A DNA stretch of 64,000 nt, from NCBI GenBank assembly GCA_910575245.1, contig CAJTEN010000002.1:83185-147184 (forward strand), in the 5' to 3' direction. Source of the DNA: Clostridia bacterium (GTDB lineage Bacteria > Bacillota > Clostridia > Lachnospirales > Lachnospiraceae). The notes under the pieces were generated by a model, which saw only the letters and a program-made list of their open reading frames with translations, made no database searches and was not told the DNA's origin. Positions within the stretch are counted from its first letter, which is position 1; every line of letters starts with the position of its first letter. This document shows, piece after piece, positions 17,124-26,419 of this stretch. The translations under genes and the position numbers were made by a program.

Positions 17124-18047
17124 ATGGATAATTTGATCATTGAAACAAAAGGACTGACAAAATATTACGGGAATACCGCCGCGGTTAGGGATGTGGACCT
17201 GCATGTGAGGAAAGGCGAAATTTATGCTCTTCTGGGAAGGAACGGGGCGGGCAAGACAACGATTATGAAAATGCTGCTGGGTTTATCCAGTATATCGAAA
17301 GGAAGCATCCATATGTTTGGGAAGCCTCTGGATGGGAACAAAAAAGAATTTCTGGGCCGGATCGGAGTTATGATTGAGACACCGGGGTTTTATCCGAATC
17401 TGACAGCCGCTGAAAATCTGGAAATTCTTGCCGATCTGCGGGGATATGTAAAACGGAATGCAATAGAGGAGAGTCTTGAAAAGGTTGGACTGCCCTATCA
17501 GGATAAAAAGCTTTTCTCGGAATTTTCCCTTGGAATGAAACAGAGACTGGGAATTGCGGCAGCTATTATTCATGATCCGGAAGTGCTGATCCTGGATGAA
17601 CCGATCAATGGGCTTGACCCGATCGGAGTAATGGAAACAAGGAATTTTATCAGGGCGCTTTCGCAGGATTATGGGAAAACAATCCTGTTGTCAAGCCATA
17701 TTCTGTCAGAAATTGAGCTTCTGGCGGACAGCATCGGGATTATTGACAAGGGAATTTTGCTGGAAGAGAGCTCTTATGAGGAACTGAAAAGAAGAAATAT
17801 GCATTATATTCTGCTGTCTGTGGAGCCGGCTGAAACAGTCATCCATATGCTGGAAGAAGAACTGCATGTTAAGGATTACCGGGTCACGGGGAAAGGTGAT
17901 ATTCAGATTTTTGATACAGGGATACAGACGAGGGATATCGTAAGGTTACTTGCGGGACGGAATATTTATGTGGATGCCATTAACAAATGCAGCGATTCCC
18001 TGGAAGATTATTTTAAAAGGATGACCGGAGGTGAGGGAATTGGTTAA
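17124..18047 (+). CDS. ABC transporter ATPase, LanF/BcrA type (peptide-antibiotic immunity)
   Basis: A 307-residue ATPase: Walker A GRNGAGKTT near residue 38, FSLGMKQRLG signature, Walker B VLILDEPINGLDP, SSHI H-loop. The Q-loop Gln is replaced by Glu85 (MIETPGFYP); this E-loop is characteristic of lantibiotic-immunity transporters such as NukF and NisF. A 90-residue C-terminal domain is as long as in BcrA. Overlapping and paralogous permease genes follow. The presumed role is removing a lantibiotic or bacitracin-like peptide from the membrane, under the control of the two-component system just upstream. Confidence 0.92.
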   Translation: MDNLIIETKGLTKYYGNTAAVRDVDLHVRKGEIYALLGRNGAGKTTIMKMLLGLSSISKGSIHMFGKPLDGNKKEFLGRIGVMIETPGFYPNLTAAENLEILADLRGYVKRNAIEESLEKVGLPYQDKKLFSEFSLGMKQRLGIAAAIIHDPEVLILDEPINGLDPIGVMETRNFIRALSQDYGKTILLSSHILSEIELLADSIGIIDKGILLEESSYEELKRRNMHYILLSVEPAETVIHMLEEELHVKDYRVTGKGDIQIFDTGIQTRDIVRLLAGRNIYVDAINKCSDSLEDYFKRMTGGEGIG

Positions 18048-18804
18048 CATATGCCGGAATGAACTGAAGAAATTGAAACGCCAGAAGACAGCAAGGATGT
18101 TGTGGGCGGTGGGTATTCTGTTTCCCACGTTTGGCATGCTGCTCTGTATAAGCAATCATTACCGCTTCCGAAATCTGGTAGGGACGAATGTTATATTCGG
18201 AAGTTTTCTTGTGAGCCCCTTTCTTTTCTCTGTCATGCTGTTAAATCTGTTCGAGCTGGAGGAGAGGAATGGCACATTGAAAAACATTCTGGTGACCGGG
18301 ATACCTGGATGGAAGATTTTCCTGTCTAAATTGATTGTTGCTTTCATAACTGTTGTGGCATGTACAGGGATCAACACGGCCTACACAATGGCAGGAGGGA
18401 TTTTTCTGAAGAATTATGATGCGGATGTGTTTCATATTTTCGGGATTTATCTGGGAACGTCTTTATGCAGCGTTTGTGCGACGATGCCGGCGGTGCTTCT
18501 GATCGTCCTTCTGCGGAAAAGGAATCTGGTTGCCATGATCGGGATCAATTGCTTTGTACTTATTGATTTTTTTCTGGTATGGCAGTTGACCATGTTAAGG
18601 GGGCTTGGACTGCATCTGCCGATTCTGGCGGCATACCGCATCACCTATCCTTTCACTATCATGGAATATACGGATAATCTGCAGTATGGGCTGGATATGC
18701 TGTACTATCCATTGGGAAAGGGAATCCTTCTGCTGGGGCTGACAGCGGCGCTTTCCCTTGGAATTGGTTTGTGGCTTTATATGAGACAGGAGGCGGATCT
18801 ATGA
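18031..18804 (+). CDS. ABC transporter permease, LanE/LanG type
   Basis: A 257-residue membrane protein with about six hydrophobic segments. The N-terminus NELKKLKRQKTARMLW is shared with the next protein (RAELKKLKRQKIVCVGYL), so the two permeases are tandem paralogues, as LanE and LanG are. The reading frame starts with GTG 18031 inside the ATPase gene; TTG 18040, with GGAGG 9 nt before it, is an alternative start. Confidence 0.88.
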   Translation: MRELVNICRNELKKLKRQKTARMLWAVGILFPTFGMLLCISNHYRFRNLVGTNVIFGSFLVSPFLFSVMLLNLFELEERNGTLKNILVTGIPGWKIFLSKLIVAFITVVACTGINTAYTMAGGIFLKNYDADVFHIFGIYLGTSLCSVCATMPAVLLIVLLRKRNLVAMIGINCFVLIDFFLVWQLTMLRGLGLHLPILAAYRITYPFTIMEYTDNLQYGLDMLYYPLGKGILLLGLTAALSLGIGLWLYMRQEADL

Positions 18805-19547
18805 TGAGGAGGCTTATCAGGGCAGAATTAAAGAAATTGAAAAGACAGAAAATAGTTTGTGTCGGATATCTCAGTATTCTCTTTTCCTTTGCCGTTACTT
18901 GTGCACAACTGATACATGTCAGCGCCGGGACGTCTGAATGGGAAAACTTTGCAGAGATGTTCTTTTATAACAATGCCGTACTTTTTCTGCCATTTACGAT
19001 AGCTTTGACAGGGGGGTACATGATAGACCAGGAGTATGCGAAGGATACGCTGAAAAATCTGCTGGTGATACCGGTAAGATGGCAGGAGGTGGTGAAGGCG
19101 AAGGTGGCTGTTATGTTTTTGCTGATGATCAGGATGGGGATGTTCGGAACAGTGCTGCTTATGGCGGCAGGAATTGTTTCAGGGAACTGTCCGGACGCGT
19201 TTTTCGTGGCCGGTACATGTGTGAAGGCACTTGCCGGCAACGTCTGCATTACGCTGGGAATACTGCCCGTGATTCTGTGGTATGGCAGAGACGGCGGGAA
19301 ATACATCTGGGGAAGCATTCTGTCTATGTTGATTGGCGTATCCGGTGTATTCGTAATAAACGGAGAAGCAGTTTACTGGCATCCGGTTACGGCCTGCTTC
19401 ACATTCCTGTCGGATGTTTATGGCAGGAAATCAGCAGCGGGATATGTGAAATCGGGGGCGGCTATTATCCTGTATATACTGCTGGGTATATTAGTCTATC
19501 GGGTCAGATATGCAAAAGAAAACTCTGCCGCGTCCGGTGCGGAATAA
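18801..19547 (+). CDS. ABC transporter permease, LanG/LanE type
   Basis: A 248-residue second permease with about six membrane segments. ATG 18801 overlaps the previous stop (ATGA), with CAGGAGG in front. Together with 17124 and 18031 it forms a complete LanFEG-type set. No lantibiotic precursor or modification genes are nearby, so this is stand-alone immunity or resistance rather than producer self-protection. Confidence 0.88.
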   Translation: MMRRLIRAELKKLKRQKIVCVGYLSILFSFAVTCAQLIHVSAGTSEWENFAEMFFYNNAVLFLPFTIALTGGYMIDQEYAKDTLKNLLVIPVRWQEVVKAKVAVMFLLMIRMGMFGTVLLMAAGIVSGNCPDAFFVAGTCVKALAGNVCITLGILPVILWYGRDGGKYIWGSILSMLIGVSGVFVINGEAVYWHPVTACFTFLSDVYGRKSAAGYVKSGAAIILYILLGILVYRVRYAKENSAASGAE

Positions 19548-19709
19548 CCGGGCTGAAGCCCTGCCGGGCATAGGGCGGCCTGTGCCTGAGAAAATAATTG
19601 GTTACAAAGGTATCCTGATATGCTATGATTAGACGGTAATAGCTGTTGGCGTGTAGGTGTGTCTGCGGTTGGTATATAGCCGCACCGTTACCATATCAGG
19701 AGGGTAAGG

Positions 19710-21080
19710 ATGGAACAAAAGGTACAGAGGATAGAATACCGCTTCGGAAAGGCGGGAAGCCTGGCGCCGCTTGTGGCGGCTGCGGTGATGATTATGTGGG
19801 CGGCAATAAGCCAGTCCAATGTGAATGGATATGTGCTGGCGTTTTTTGCGGCGCTGTTGACCGGCGTTGTTTTTGCGAAGGATGAAAAGGCATACGGGGA
19901 GGCGCTGGTATACGGATTAAGCAAGCCAATGTTTGCAGTGATTGTACTGGCAGTGATATTGGCAGCGGTTTCGGGCAGGCTGATCTCGGCCAGCGGAGCG
20001 GTGCAGACGATCGCGGCCTATGTGGTGGCGGCAGGATTTACGGGGAAGCTTTTTGTGGCGGCAGCCTTTCTCATCACTTGTCTTTTGGCATTTGCCACGG
20101 GAACTTCAGTGGGAACTTATTTTGTTGTGATTCCGATCTTATTTCCGGTGGGTGTGATGGCAGGTGCGGCGCCGGAATATATGATAGGCGCCATTGTGTC
20201 GGGAGCAGCCTTCGGCGATAACTTAGGCCCGATTTCGGATACGACAATCGCTTCTTCCGCAACACAGCATGCGGATCTGGGAACCGTGGTGAAGACCAGG
20301 ATGCGGTACAGCCTGCCCGCGGCGGCAGGGGCGCTTATCTTATTTCTGCTGTTTTCCGGAACCACTGAGGGAGGTTCCGCAGCCGGGACGGCAGATGATC
20401 CGGCCAATCCGCTTAGTTTGATCATGCTGGTGGTACCGGTGGTGATCATTGTACTTTGCATGCTGAGGAAGCATCTGATTACCGCTCTGTCTTGGGGGAT
20501 TCTTTCGGGAATCGCCGCAGGGCTTATTTCAGGTATTTACAGGGTGGAGGACCTTATTGCATTTCCGGGCGGGTTTTCCGTGTCCGGAGCGGTCATAGAA
20601 GCCATTACGGGGACGGCAGGCACGATGGCAATGCTGATCGGCGTATTTTCCCTTCTGGGTGTGCTGGAACGCAGCGGTTTCTTTGAGGATGTGGGAGCGC
20701 TTCTGGCCCGTCTGGCGAAAAAGGAACGCAGCACAGAAGCAACCATTGTGTTGTCTGTGGGAATCTTAAGTATGGTGACGGGAGTTATTTCGGTGGCAAT
20801 AGTGGCTCTTGGTGATCTGATCAATGAGATCGGGAACAAGGCGGGTGTGAACCGCTACCGCCGGGCGAATCTGATGGATTGCACGGGCTGTGTGTTCTGC
20901 TTTCTGGCGCCCTGGACGGTACATTGCGTCATTCCGGCGCAGCTGTCAGCCCAATTCGGGGAAGGATATGCGGTTGCGCCCGGATCGGTGCCTTTCGTGA
21001 ATTATTACTCTCTGTGCATGCTGGTGATCCTGGTGATGGCGGTAGCCGCGGGATATGGCAGAAAACCGCCGAAAGAATAG
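19710..21080 (+). CDS. Na+/H+ antiporter, NhaC family
   Basis: A 456-residue membrane protein with about 11-12 hydrophobic segments. Family features include the conserved FATGTSVGTYFVVIPI stretch, GAIVSGAAFGDNLGPISDTT with polar residues inside a membrane segment, and SVAIVALGDLINEIG. It exchanges cytoplasmic Na+ (or a small carboxylate/amine in some members) for H+. CAGGAGGG at 19698-19705 supports the start. It stands alone, with a 160-nt leader that contains small inverted repeats; regulation is not evident. Confidence 0.87.
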   Translation: MEQKVQRIEYRFGKAGSLAPLVAAAVMIMWAAISQSNVNGYVLAFFAALLTGVVFAKDEKAYGEALVYGLSKPMFAVIVLAVILAAVSGRLISASGAVQTIAAYVVAAGFTGKLFVAAAFLITCLLAFATGTSVGTYFVVIPILFPVGVMAGAAPEYMIGAIVSGAAFGDNLGPISDTTIASSATQHADLGTVVKTRMRYSLPAAAGALILFLLFSGTTEGGSAAGTADDPANPLSLIMLVVPVVIIVLCMLRKHLITALSWGILSGIAAGLISGIYRVEDLIAFPGGFSVSGAVIEAITGTAGTMAMLIGVFSLLGVLERSGFFEDVGALLARLAKKERSTEATIVLSVGILSMVTGVISVAIVALGDLINEIGNKAGVNRYRRANLMDCTGCVFCFLAPWTVHCVIPAQLSAQFGEGYAVAPGSVPFVNYYSLCMLVILVMAVAAGYGRKPPKE

Positions 21081-21151
21081 AACGCATGGCAGGGAACTCT
21101 TTCAAGGGTTGAAGATCATGGAGACCGGAGAAGAATATAAAAGAATCAGCA

Positions 21152-22627
21152 TCAGGTATTCCGAAAATGGCTCGGGGACACGCCGTACTGTGCCTTAAAG
21201 GAGCGGGAAAAATTAAAGGCATTCTCATATCCGACACGGGCAGCGATCTGCTGGACCGTCAGATCCGGATCTTTCAAAAGTTCCAGGGCATGCTCCATCC
21301 GCAGCATCAGCAGATACTGCTGGAAGGGCATGTGAAAAGACTTGTGAAAGGATTTGCTCAGATAGGAATAGCTCATAAAGAACCGGTCCGCAAGGTTTGC
21401 AAGGGTTAAATTTTCCATATAATGGGCGTCCACATACTTCTTTATCATCTCCATGGAGCCGGGACTTTCAGGGCGTGTCGATTTTCTGGCGGCATACTCC
21501 TCCAACCGGCTGCAGAAATAGTCTTCCAGATCCTTCGCCTGTGTAAAATCAAAAAGGGAAGGATTCTCACGGCCTGTCTCTGTCCAACCGTTATCGGACA
21601 TAGTGATATCCAGTATGTTATTGAAATAGCTGTAAAACCGAAGCAGAGCCGGCAGTGGAAGCTTTCTGGCCTCCCGCAGGAAAACCAGACGCTGTGCCTG
21701 GCTGGAGATCAGAGAAGGATTGTCCAGGGAGCTTGTCATGAAGTGCTTCAGGCGCGGCGTAAAATCCTGCGCTCCTCCTCCGTCTGTTTCCGTGAAAAGT
21801 CTGCCATATCCATGGAACAGGCGCAGACAGAGTAGTTCATTTGCCCGCCGGAACTGCTGTGAAATATGGGACACGGGCATGGGATCGGTGAGACTGGCCG
21901 CTGTCAGAGTGCCGCAGGAGGTAAGGTGGGAAGCAAGGAAGGATGCAAGGAATTCTCTGGCCTGTGCAGGGCAGAGAATTCCTATTTTTCCGCCGGAGAA
22001 CGTGCCGGCGAGGAGCTGTTCAAAGGAATCGTAGAGGACGTTGATCTGACGGATCAAGGCCTCGTAAGGCTGCGGCGGGGAGAAGGCCAGAACAGCGATG
22101 CAGCAGGAGTCTCTGATTCCGGCCTCCGCCAGGCTGTCAAGCAGAAACTGAGGCGCTGCTGCCTCTGCGGGCAGGCCGGAAAGCTCCCGGAAAATATCCG
22201 CGGAGAGCTGGAAGAGCGGCTTCCTGAGCCGGTCCGGATTTATGGAATGGCCGTTCAGGCTGTCGATGACAGAGGAGAGGATCTTCGCCAGGTCTTCTGT
22301 CAGGATGGGCTTGAGAAGATAGTCCGCAGCACCGTTTTGGAAGGCGCCGCGTACATAGTGAAAATCATCATAACCGCTGAGAACGACGAACTGTACCGGA
22401 TGCAGCTTCTGGCTCAGGGCATGGATCAGGGATATCCCGTCCATGCCCTCCATTTTTATGTCTGTAAATATAATCTGCGGTTTATAGGTTTGACAGAGCA
22501 GGAGAGCTTCTTCGCCGGAAAGGCAGGTGCGGATCTCACAGATATCGGTTCTGGACAGCTGTAGAATCTGAGCCTTAAGTCCCTCGCAGATATAATATTC
22601 ATCGTCTACAATTAATATATGGTACAT
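21152..22627 (-). CDS. Response regulator with AraC domain, YesN type
   Basis: A 491-residue regulator: receiver 1-120 with Asp56 (FTDIKMEGMDG), a 250-residue central region of unknown function, and a C-terminal AraC double helix-turn-helix from about 390 (LTLANLADRFFMSYSYLSKS and VQQIAARVGYENAFNFSRSF). Typical full-length YesN. It overlaps the kinase gene by 16 nt and is divergent from the importer operon starting at 24631, which it presumably activates. Confidence 0.94.
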   Translation of the reverse strand: MYHILIVDDEYYICEGLKAQILQLSRTDICEIRTCLSGEEALLLCQTYKPQIIFTDIKMEGMDGISLIHALSQKLHPVQFVVLSGYDDFHYVRGAFQNGAADYLLKPILTEDLAKILSSVIDSLNGHSINPDRLRKPLFQLSADIFRELSGLPAEAAAPQFLLDSLAEAGIRDSCCIAVLAFSPPQPYEALIRQINVLYDSFEQLLAGTFSGGKIGILCPAQAREFLASFLASHLTSCGTLTAASLTDPMPVSHISQQFRRANELLCLRLFHGYGRLFTETDGGGAQDFTPRLKHFMTSSLDNPSLISSQAQRLVFLREARKLPLPALLRFYSYFNNILDITMSDNGWTETGRENPSLFDFTQAKDLEDYFCSRLEEYAARKSTRPESPGSMEMIKKYVDAHYMENLTLANLADRFFMSYSYLSKSFHKSFHMPFQQYLLMLRMEHALELLKDPDLTVQQIAARVGYENAFNFSRSFKAQYGVSPSHFRNT

Positions 22628-24426
22628 ACATTCTCTCCTTCTGTGTCAAATGGGATATGGATGGTGACCGTAGTCCCTTGATGCTCTCTGCTCACGAGGG
22701 ACATATCCGCCTGAGCGCCGTAGAACAGCTTCAGGCGCTGGCAGATATTTTTCAAACCGATGAAAGTTCCTTTTGCGCAAGTCGGAGGGGGAGTCTGATC
22801 CGGGTCATTCATATGCTGTTCAACCTCCCGGAGGCGTTCGGGGTTCATGCCTTCTCCATCGTCCGATATAATGATTTCGATAGAAGATTCTGTTTTCCGC
22901 ATGAAGATGCGGATATGAAGACTGGCATCCGGCTGCAGCCCATGAAGAACGGCATTTTCCAGAAGAGGCTGGATCAGAAACTTGATGATTTGGAACTGTT
23001 TCAGCTCTTTTGGCACATCGACGGACAACCGCAGGCGGCCGAAGCAGCGGATGTTATATACCTTAATAAGAGAGACGGCGTTACGCAGTTCTGTCTCAAT
23101 ACTGGCATAGAGACCGTCGTTTTTAATCGTGTAGCGCAGCAGCTGCCCGAAGGAGGCGATGGATTCCGCCAGGGCATTCTGGCCGTTCTGGGCGGCATAA
23201 CCGGAGAAGACATTGAGTGTGTTATAGATGAAATGAGGATTGATCTGGTACTGCAGCGCCATGAGCTGTGCCTGCACCTGAGAGGTTTCCCGGCGTACAT
23301 TTTCCGAGATCAGGGAAGAAATCTTGTCCAGCAGGATATTGTAGCGGTGTGCGATCATACCGATCTCATCGGAGCGGGTCTCAGGGATCCGTTCCTGAAA
23401 GCCATGCTCAATAACAGCGTCCATCAGATTCAGATCCCGATGCAGCTGGTTAAAGGTGCGGCGGATGAAAAGCGCAAGGACGATAAATTGAAACATAGCA
23501 AACACGGCCAGGATCAGAGAGAGACGCATCGCCGGAAGCATATAGGCATCCAGGGGAAGAGGATGGGTATTGACAACGGCGATATCAAAGTGCTCCATGG
23601 TGCAGACGGCATACTGCCGTCCGTCCACTTCCATATATGAGGCAGTGCCCGCCTGGCCAGGAAGTGCATCCCAGTCGGCGGCGGGGAAGCTGCCGTAGCC
23701 CATCCGGGAAGAATGGAACCATACGTAGTAGTCCTTTTCCTGAGAGTGGGGCGGATTGGAAAGGACAGAGAAAACTTTCTGAGGAGAGCACTCAAAGAGG
23801 AGGTAACCGATGCAGTTTCCGGTAGTTGAGTCATCGATCCGGCAGAGGATTATGATGACTTCCGATCCGGCGGAGCCGGAGGCATAGCCGCAGACAGAAC
23901 GGAAGGCGGCTGTCTGTTCTTTATCCAGATAGTACAGAGTCTGAAAAACATCGGAGTCCCTGAAATCCTGAAAAAAGGAAAGCTCCAGGAGACGGTCCGC
24001 CTCCAGGAAATAATTGCCCTCCGCAGAGAGCTTGGCAGGTACATAGATATTGGCGGCCGAAATTCCCAGGTCATGGGAGCGCAGGGAGTATTTGATGGAG
24101 GTAATGGCCTTATTCAGAAGTTGTTCTGTCCAGATGGGATACTTGCTGTAGGTGAGTCCTACCCGGGACAGGCGGGAGAGGTAGAGATACAGAGGATCGC
24201 TGTATGCCAGATCAAGCTGGAGCTGCCGGATGGAGCCAAGGGCGGCGTCAGCGCTTCTGGATGCCTGTTCGGTGACCCGAAGCTGTTCCTCGGCGATTCT
24301 TACATAGGATTCATTGGCCTGCTTCCGGTATAAATAAAAGGAGAAGAGCAGGCTGGGAATGGTAAGGCAGATGAGAGAGATCATACATATTTTCCAGACG
24401 ATGCTTCTGTCGGTTAACGCTTTCAT
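22612..24426 (-). CDS. Sensor histidine kinase, YesM type
   Basis: A 604-residue kinase: membrane segment about 12-32, extracellular sensor to about 290, second segment near 295-318, HAMP, His_kinase motif INPHFIYNTLN (His398) and GHKL ATPase motifs (LLENAVLHG, DDGEGM, GLKNICQRL). It presumably senses a sugar at the cell surface. Gene order kinase-regulator on one strand with the importer divergent is a common arrangement in this bacterial group. Confidence 0.94.
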   Translation of the reverse strand: MKALTDRSIVWKICMISLICLTIPSLLFSFYLYRKQANESYVRIAEEQLRVTEQASRSADAALGSIRQLQLDLAYSDPLYLYLSRLSRVGLTYSKYPIWTEQLLNKAITSIKYSLRSHDLGISAANIYVPAKLSAEGNYFLEADRLLELSFFQDFRDSDVFQTLYYLDKEQTAAFRSVCGYASGSAGSEVIIILCRIDDSTTGNCIGYLLFECSPQKVFSVLSNPPHSQEKDYYVWFHSSRMGYGSFPAADWDALPGQAGTASYMEVDGRQYAVCTMEHFDIAVVNTHPLPLDAYMLPAMRLSLILAVFAMFQFIVLALFIRRTFNQLHRDLNLMDAVIEHGFQERIPETRSDEIGMIAHRYNILLDKISSLISENVRRETSQVQAQLMALQYQINPHFIYNTLNVFSGYAAQNGQNALAESIASFGQLLRYTIKNDGLYASIETELRNAVSLIKVYNIRCFGRLRLSVDVPKELKQFQIIKFLIQPLLENAVLHGLQPDASLHIRIFMRKTESSIEIIISDDGEGMNPERLREVEQHMNDPDQTPPPTCAKGTFIGLKNICQRLKLFYGAQADMSLVSREHQGTTVTIHIPFDTEGENVCTIY

Positions 24427-24630
24427 TACAGACTCCTTTCCGGGACCGGGTAGATTTTTGGAATATCATAATATATTATTACCGGCTTATCAAGATTAAA
24501 GCCGTTTCTTTGACCGTAGAACGGGCAGATTAGACAAAGTATGATAGGAAATGGCAAACGGAGATATGTAGATTGCCCAAAGGGAATGCTATAATTGCCC
24601 TATCAAACAAAGGAAAGGAAGTGAAAAGAT
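24427..24630 (+). promoter_or_regulatory. Divergent promoter region of the second sugar locus
   Basis: A 204-nt gap between the kinase gene and the importer operon. TATAAT at 24590-24595 is a clear -10 for the rightward operon; the matching -35 position reads TGTAGA, a poor match, consistent with activation by the YesN-type protein. No clear symmetrical operator was found. Confidence 0.5.
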
Positions 24631-25506
24631 GTGCGGAAAAAGAGAGAAAACCTGACGGGAATTCTGTTTATTATTCCGGCGATGCTGCCGTTATTGGTGT
24701 TCTGGATTCTGCCGGTGATCTTTTCGGGCGGACTGAGTTTTACGAACTGGGATATGATGTCCGAAGATATCAAATTCATGGGATTTAAGAATTATACCAG
24801 CCTGCTGAGAGATCCTAATTTCGGGAGGGTTCTGAAGAATACATTGGTCTTTGCGGTGGGCAGCACGATTCCTACCATATTCCTGGGGATGATGATCGCG
24901 CTGGTCATGGACGGGGCGAGTAAGGGGGCAGGGTTATATCGTACTATCATCTTTGCACCATACATTACTCCTATGGTGGCAATCAGTGTGGTATGGTCAT
25001 GGATCTTTGAACCGCGGGTGGGAATTCTGAATTTTGTGATGAGACTTGTGAGCCTGCCAGAGTCCCAATGGCTGCAGAGCAGTAAGACGGCAATGATAAG
25101 CGTACTGATCGTGACTACATGGAAATCTCTGGGATGGACCATGATCTTCTATATGGAGGCGATCCGGAAAGTGCCGAAGAGTCTTCTGGAATCGGCATCC
25201 ATGGATGGAGCCAATGGATTTTGGCGGTTTATAAAGATCACGCTGCCTATGATTTCGCCTACCACCTTTTTCCTGGTCATTATGTCCACAATCAGCTCGC
25301 TGCAGGCTTATGACCAGATTCAGGTGTTGACTCAGGGAGGACCGGCGGGCGCGACACGTACGCTGCTCTACTATTATTATCAGGAGGCTTTTCAGAATTT
25401 TAACACGGGGAAGGCCTCGGCGGTGGCAGTTATACTGGTGATCATCACGGTGATCTTGTCTCTTGCAGAGACAAGGATTTCGAAGAAGACCGTATTTTAC
25501 AATTAG
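24631..25506 (+). CDS. Sugar ABC transporter permease (MalF/UgpA type)
   Basis: A 291-residue permease with six membrane segments and EAA loop (LLESASMDGANGFWRFIKI). The start is GTG 24631, behind GGAAAGGAAG; an ATG two bases earlier is out of frame. First gene of the operon 24631-27820. Compared with the first locus, the binding-protein gene here is last rather than first. Confidence 0.92.
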   Translation: MRKKRENLTGILFIIPAMLPLLVFWILPVIFSGGLSFTNWDMMSEDIKFMGFKNYTSLLRDPNFGRVLKNTLVFAVGSTIPTIFLGMMIALVMDGASKGAGLYRTIIFAPYITPMVAISVVWSWIFEPRVGILNFVMRLVSLPESQWLQSSKTAMISVLIVTTWKSLGWTMIFYMEAIRKVPKSLLESASMDGANGFWRFIKITLPMISPTTFFLVIMSTISSLQAYDQIQVLTQGGPAGATRTLLYYYYQEAFQNFNTGKASAVAVILVIITVILSLAETRISKKTVFYN

Positions 25507-25516
25507 GGGGATGGTT

Positions 25517-26356
25517 ATGAGAAGAAAAAAAGGAGTGAAAAATCTGTTCATCCATATCAGCCTGGCATTGGTCAGCATGATCCTGGCATTCCCTTTTCTG
25601 TGGATGTTCACCAATTCCATTAAGACAAAGGAGGAGATCTGGGCGGTGCCTCCCAGGGTATGGCCGGCTGTGGCACAGTGGGATAATTACGCGGACGCTC
25701 TGTCTGACGGCACCTTTCTGATGTATATGTGGAACAGCGCTTATACAGCAGTTATCATCACTGTGATCATATTGGCCAATTCGGCAATGTTTGCCTACGC
25801 CTTGACGAATATCCGTTTCCGGGGAAAGACTTTGCTGATATCCCTGATCATGGTGACTTACATTATGCCGGCTACTACCACCTATGTCCCTTCTTATGTG
25901 ATTCTGTCCAAGATTGGGCTGATCAATACGCACTTGGGGTATATTATCTCCAGCTGTGCCAGTATCTTTAATATTTTCTTCCTGCGCACTACCTTTTCCC
26001 AGATTTCGCCGGGAATCGTGGAAGCGGCGCGTATTGACGGGGCAGGGCACTGGAAGATTCTGTGGTGGGTTCTGGCTCCCATGTCCAAATCGGCGTTTGT
26101 GACGCTGGGACTGCTTTCTTTTCTGGGCTGTTATAACAGTTATCTATGGCCGTCTCTGCTGTTGCGCAGGAAGGAGAAATATCTGGTGAGCATGGGACTG
26201 CAGGCATTTTTTTCCGCAGAAGGAGCCTTCGGCCTGAAATGGGGAACCATTATGGCGGCATGCTGTGTAATCGTGTTTCCGTTGCTGCTGCTATTTCTTT
26301 TCGGCCAGCGCTGGATCCTGAACGGGATAACCAGTGACTCGGCGGTGAAAGAGTAA
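25517..26356 (+). CDS. Sugar ABC transporter permease (MalG/UgpE type)
   Basis: A 279-residue partner permease; six membrane segments and EAA loop (VEAARIDGAGHWKILWWVLA). The frame is open from 25463, but the ATG at 25517, 6 nt after AGGGGG, gives the normal N-terminus MRRKKGVKNLF. It is 10 nt downstream of the first permease. Confidence 0.92.
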   Translation: MRRKKGVKNLFIHISLALVSMILAFPFLWMFTNSIKTKEEIWAVPPRVWPAVAQWDNYADALSDGTFLMYMWNSAYTAVIITVIILANSAMFAYALTNIRFRGKTLLISLIMVTYIMPATTTYVPSYVILSKIGLINTHLGYIISSCASIFNIFFLRTTFSQISPGIVEAARIDGAGHWKILWWVLAPMSKSAFVTLGLLSFLGCYNSYLWPSLLLRRKEKYLVSMGLQAFFSAEGAFGLKWGTIMAACCVIVFPLLLLFLFGQRWILNGITSDSAVKE

Positions 26357-26419
26357 AAGAGTGTTAATTTGGAAGGAGCGAAATGGCCGCCTGAGAGCGG
26401 CAGAAAGAGAGGATAGAAA

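Noticed and set aside
19634..19709. Riboswitch in the leader of the NhaC-type antiporter
   Set aside because: Only short imperfect inverted repeats; no known aptamer core could be recognised.
22657..23640. 327-residue plus-strand frame opposite the YesM kinase
   Set aside because: Exact antisense of a clearly coding kinase; composition is of a shadow frame.
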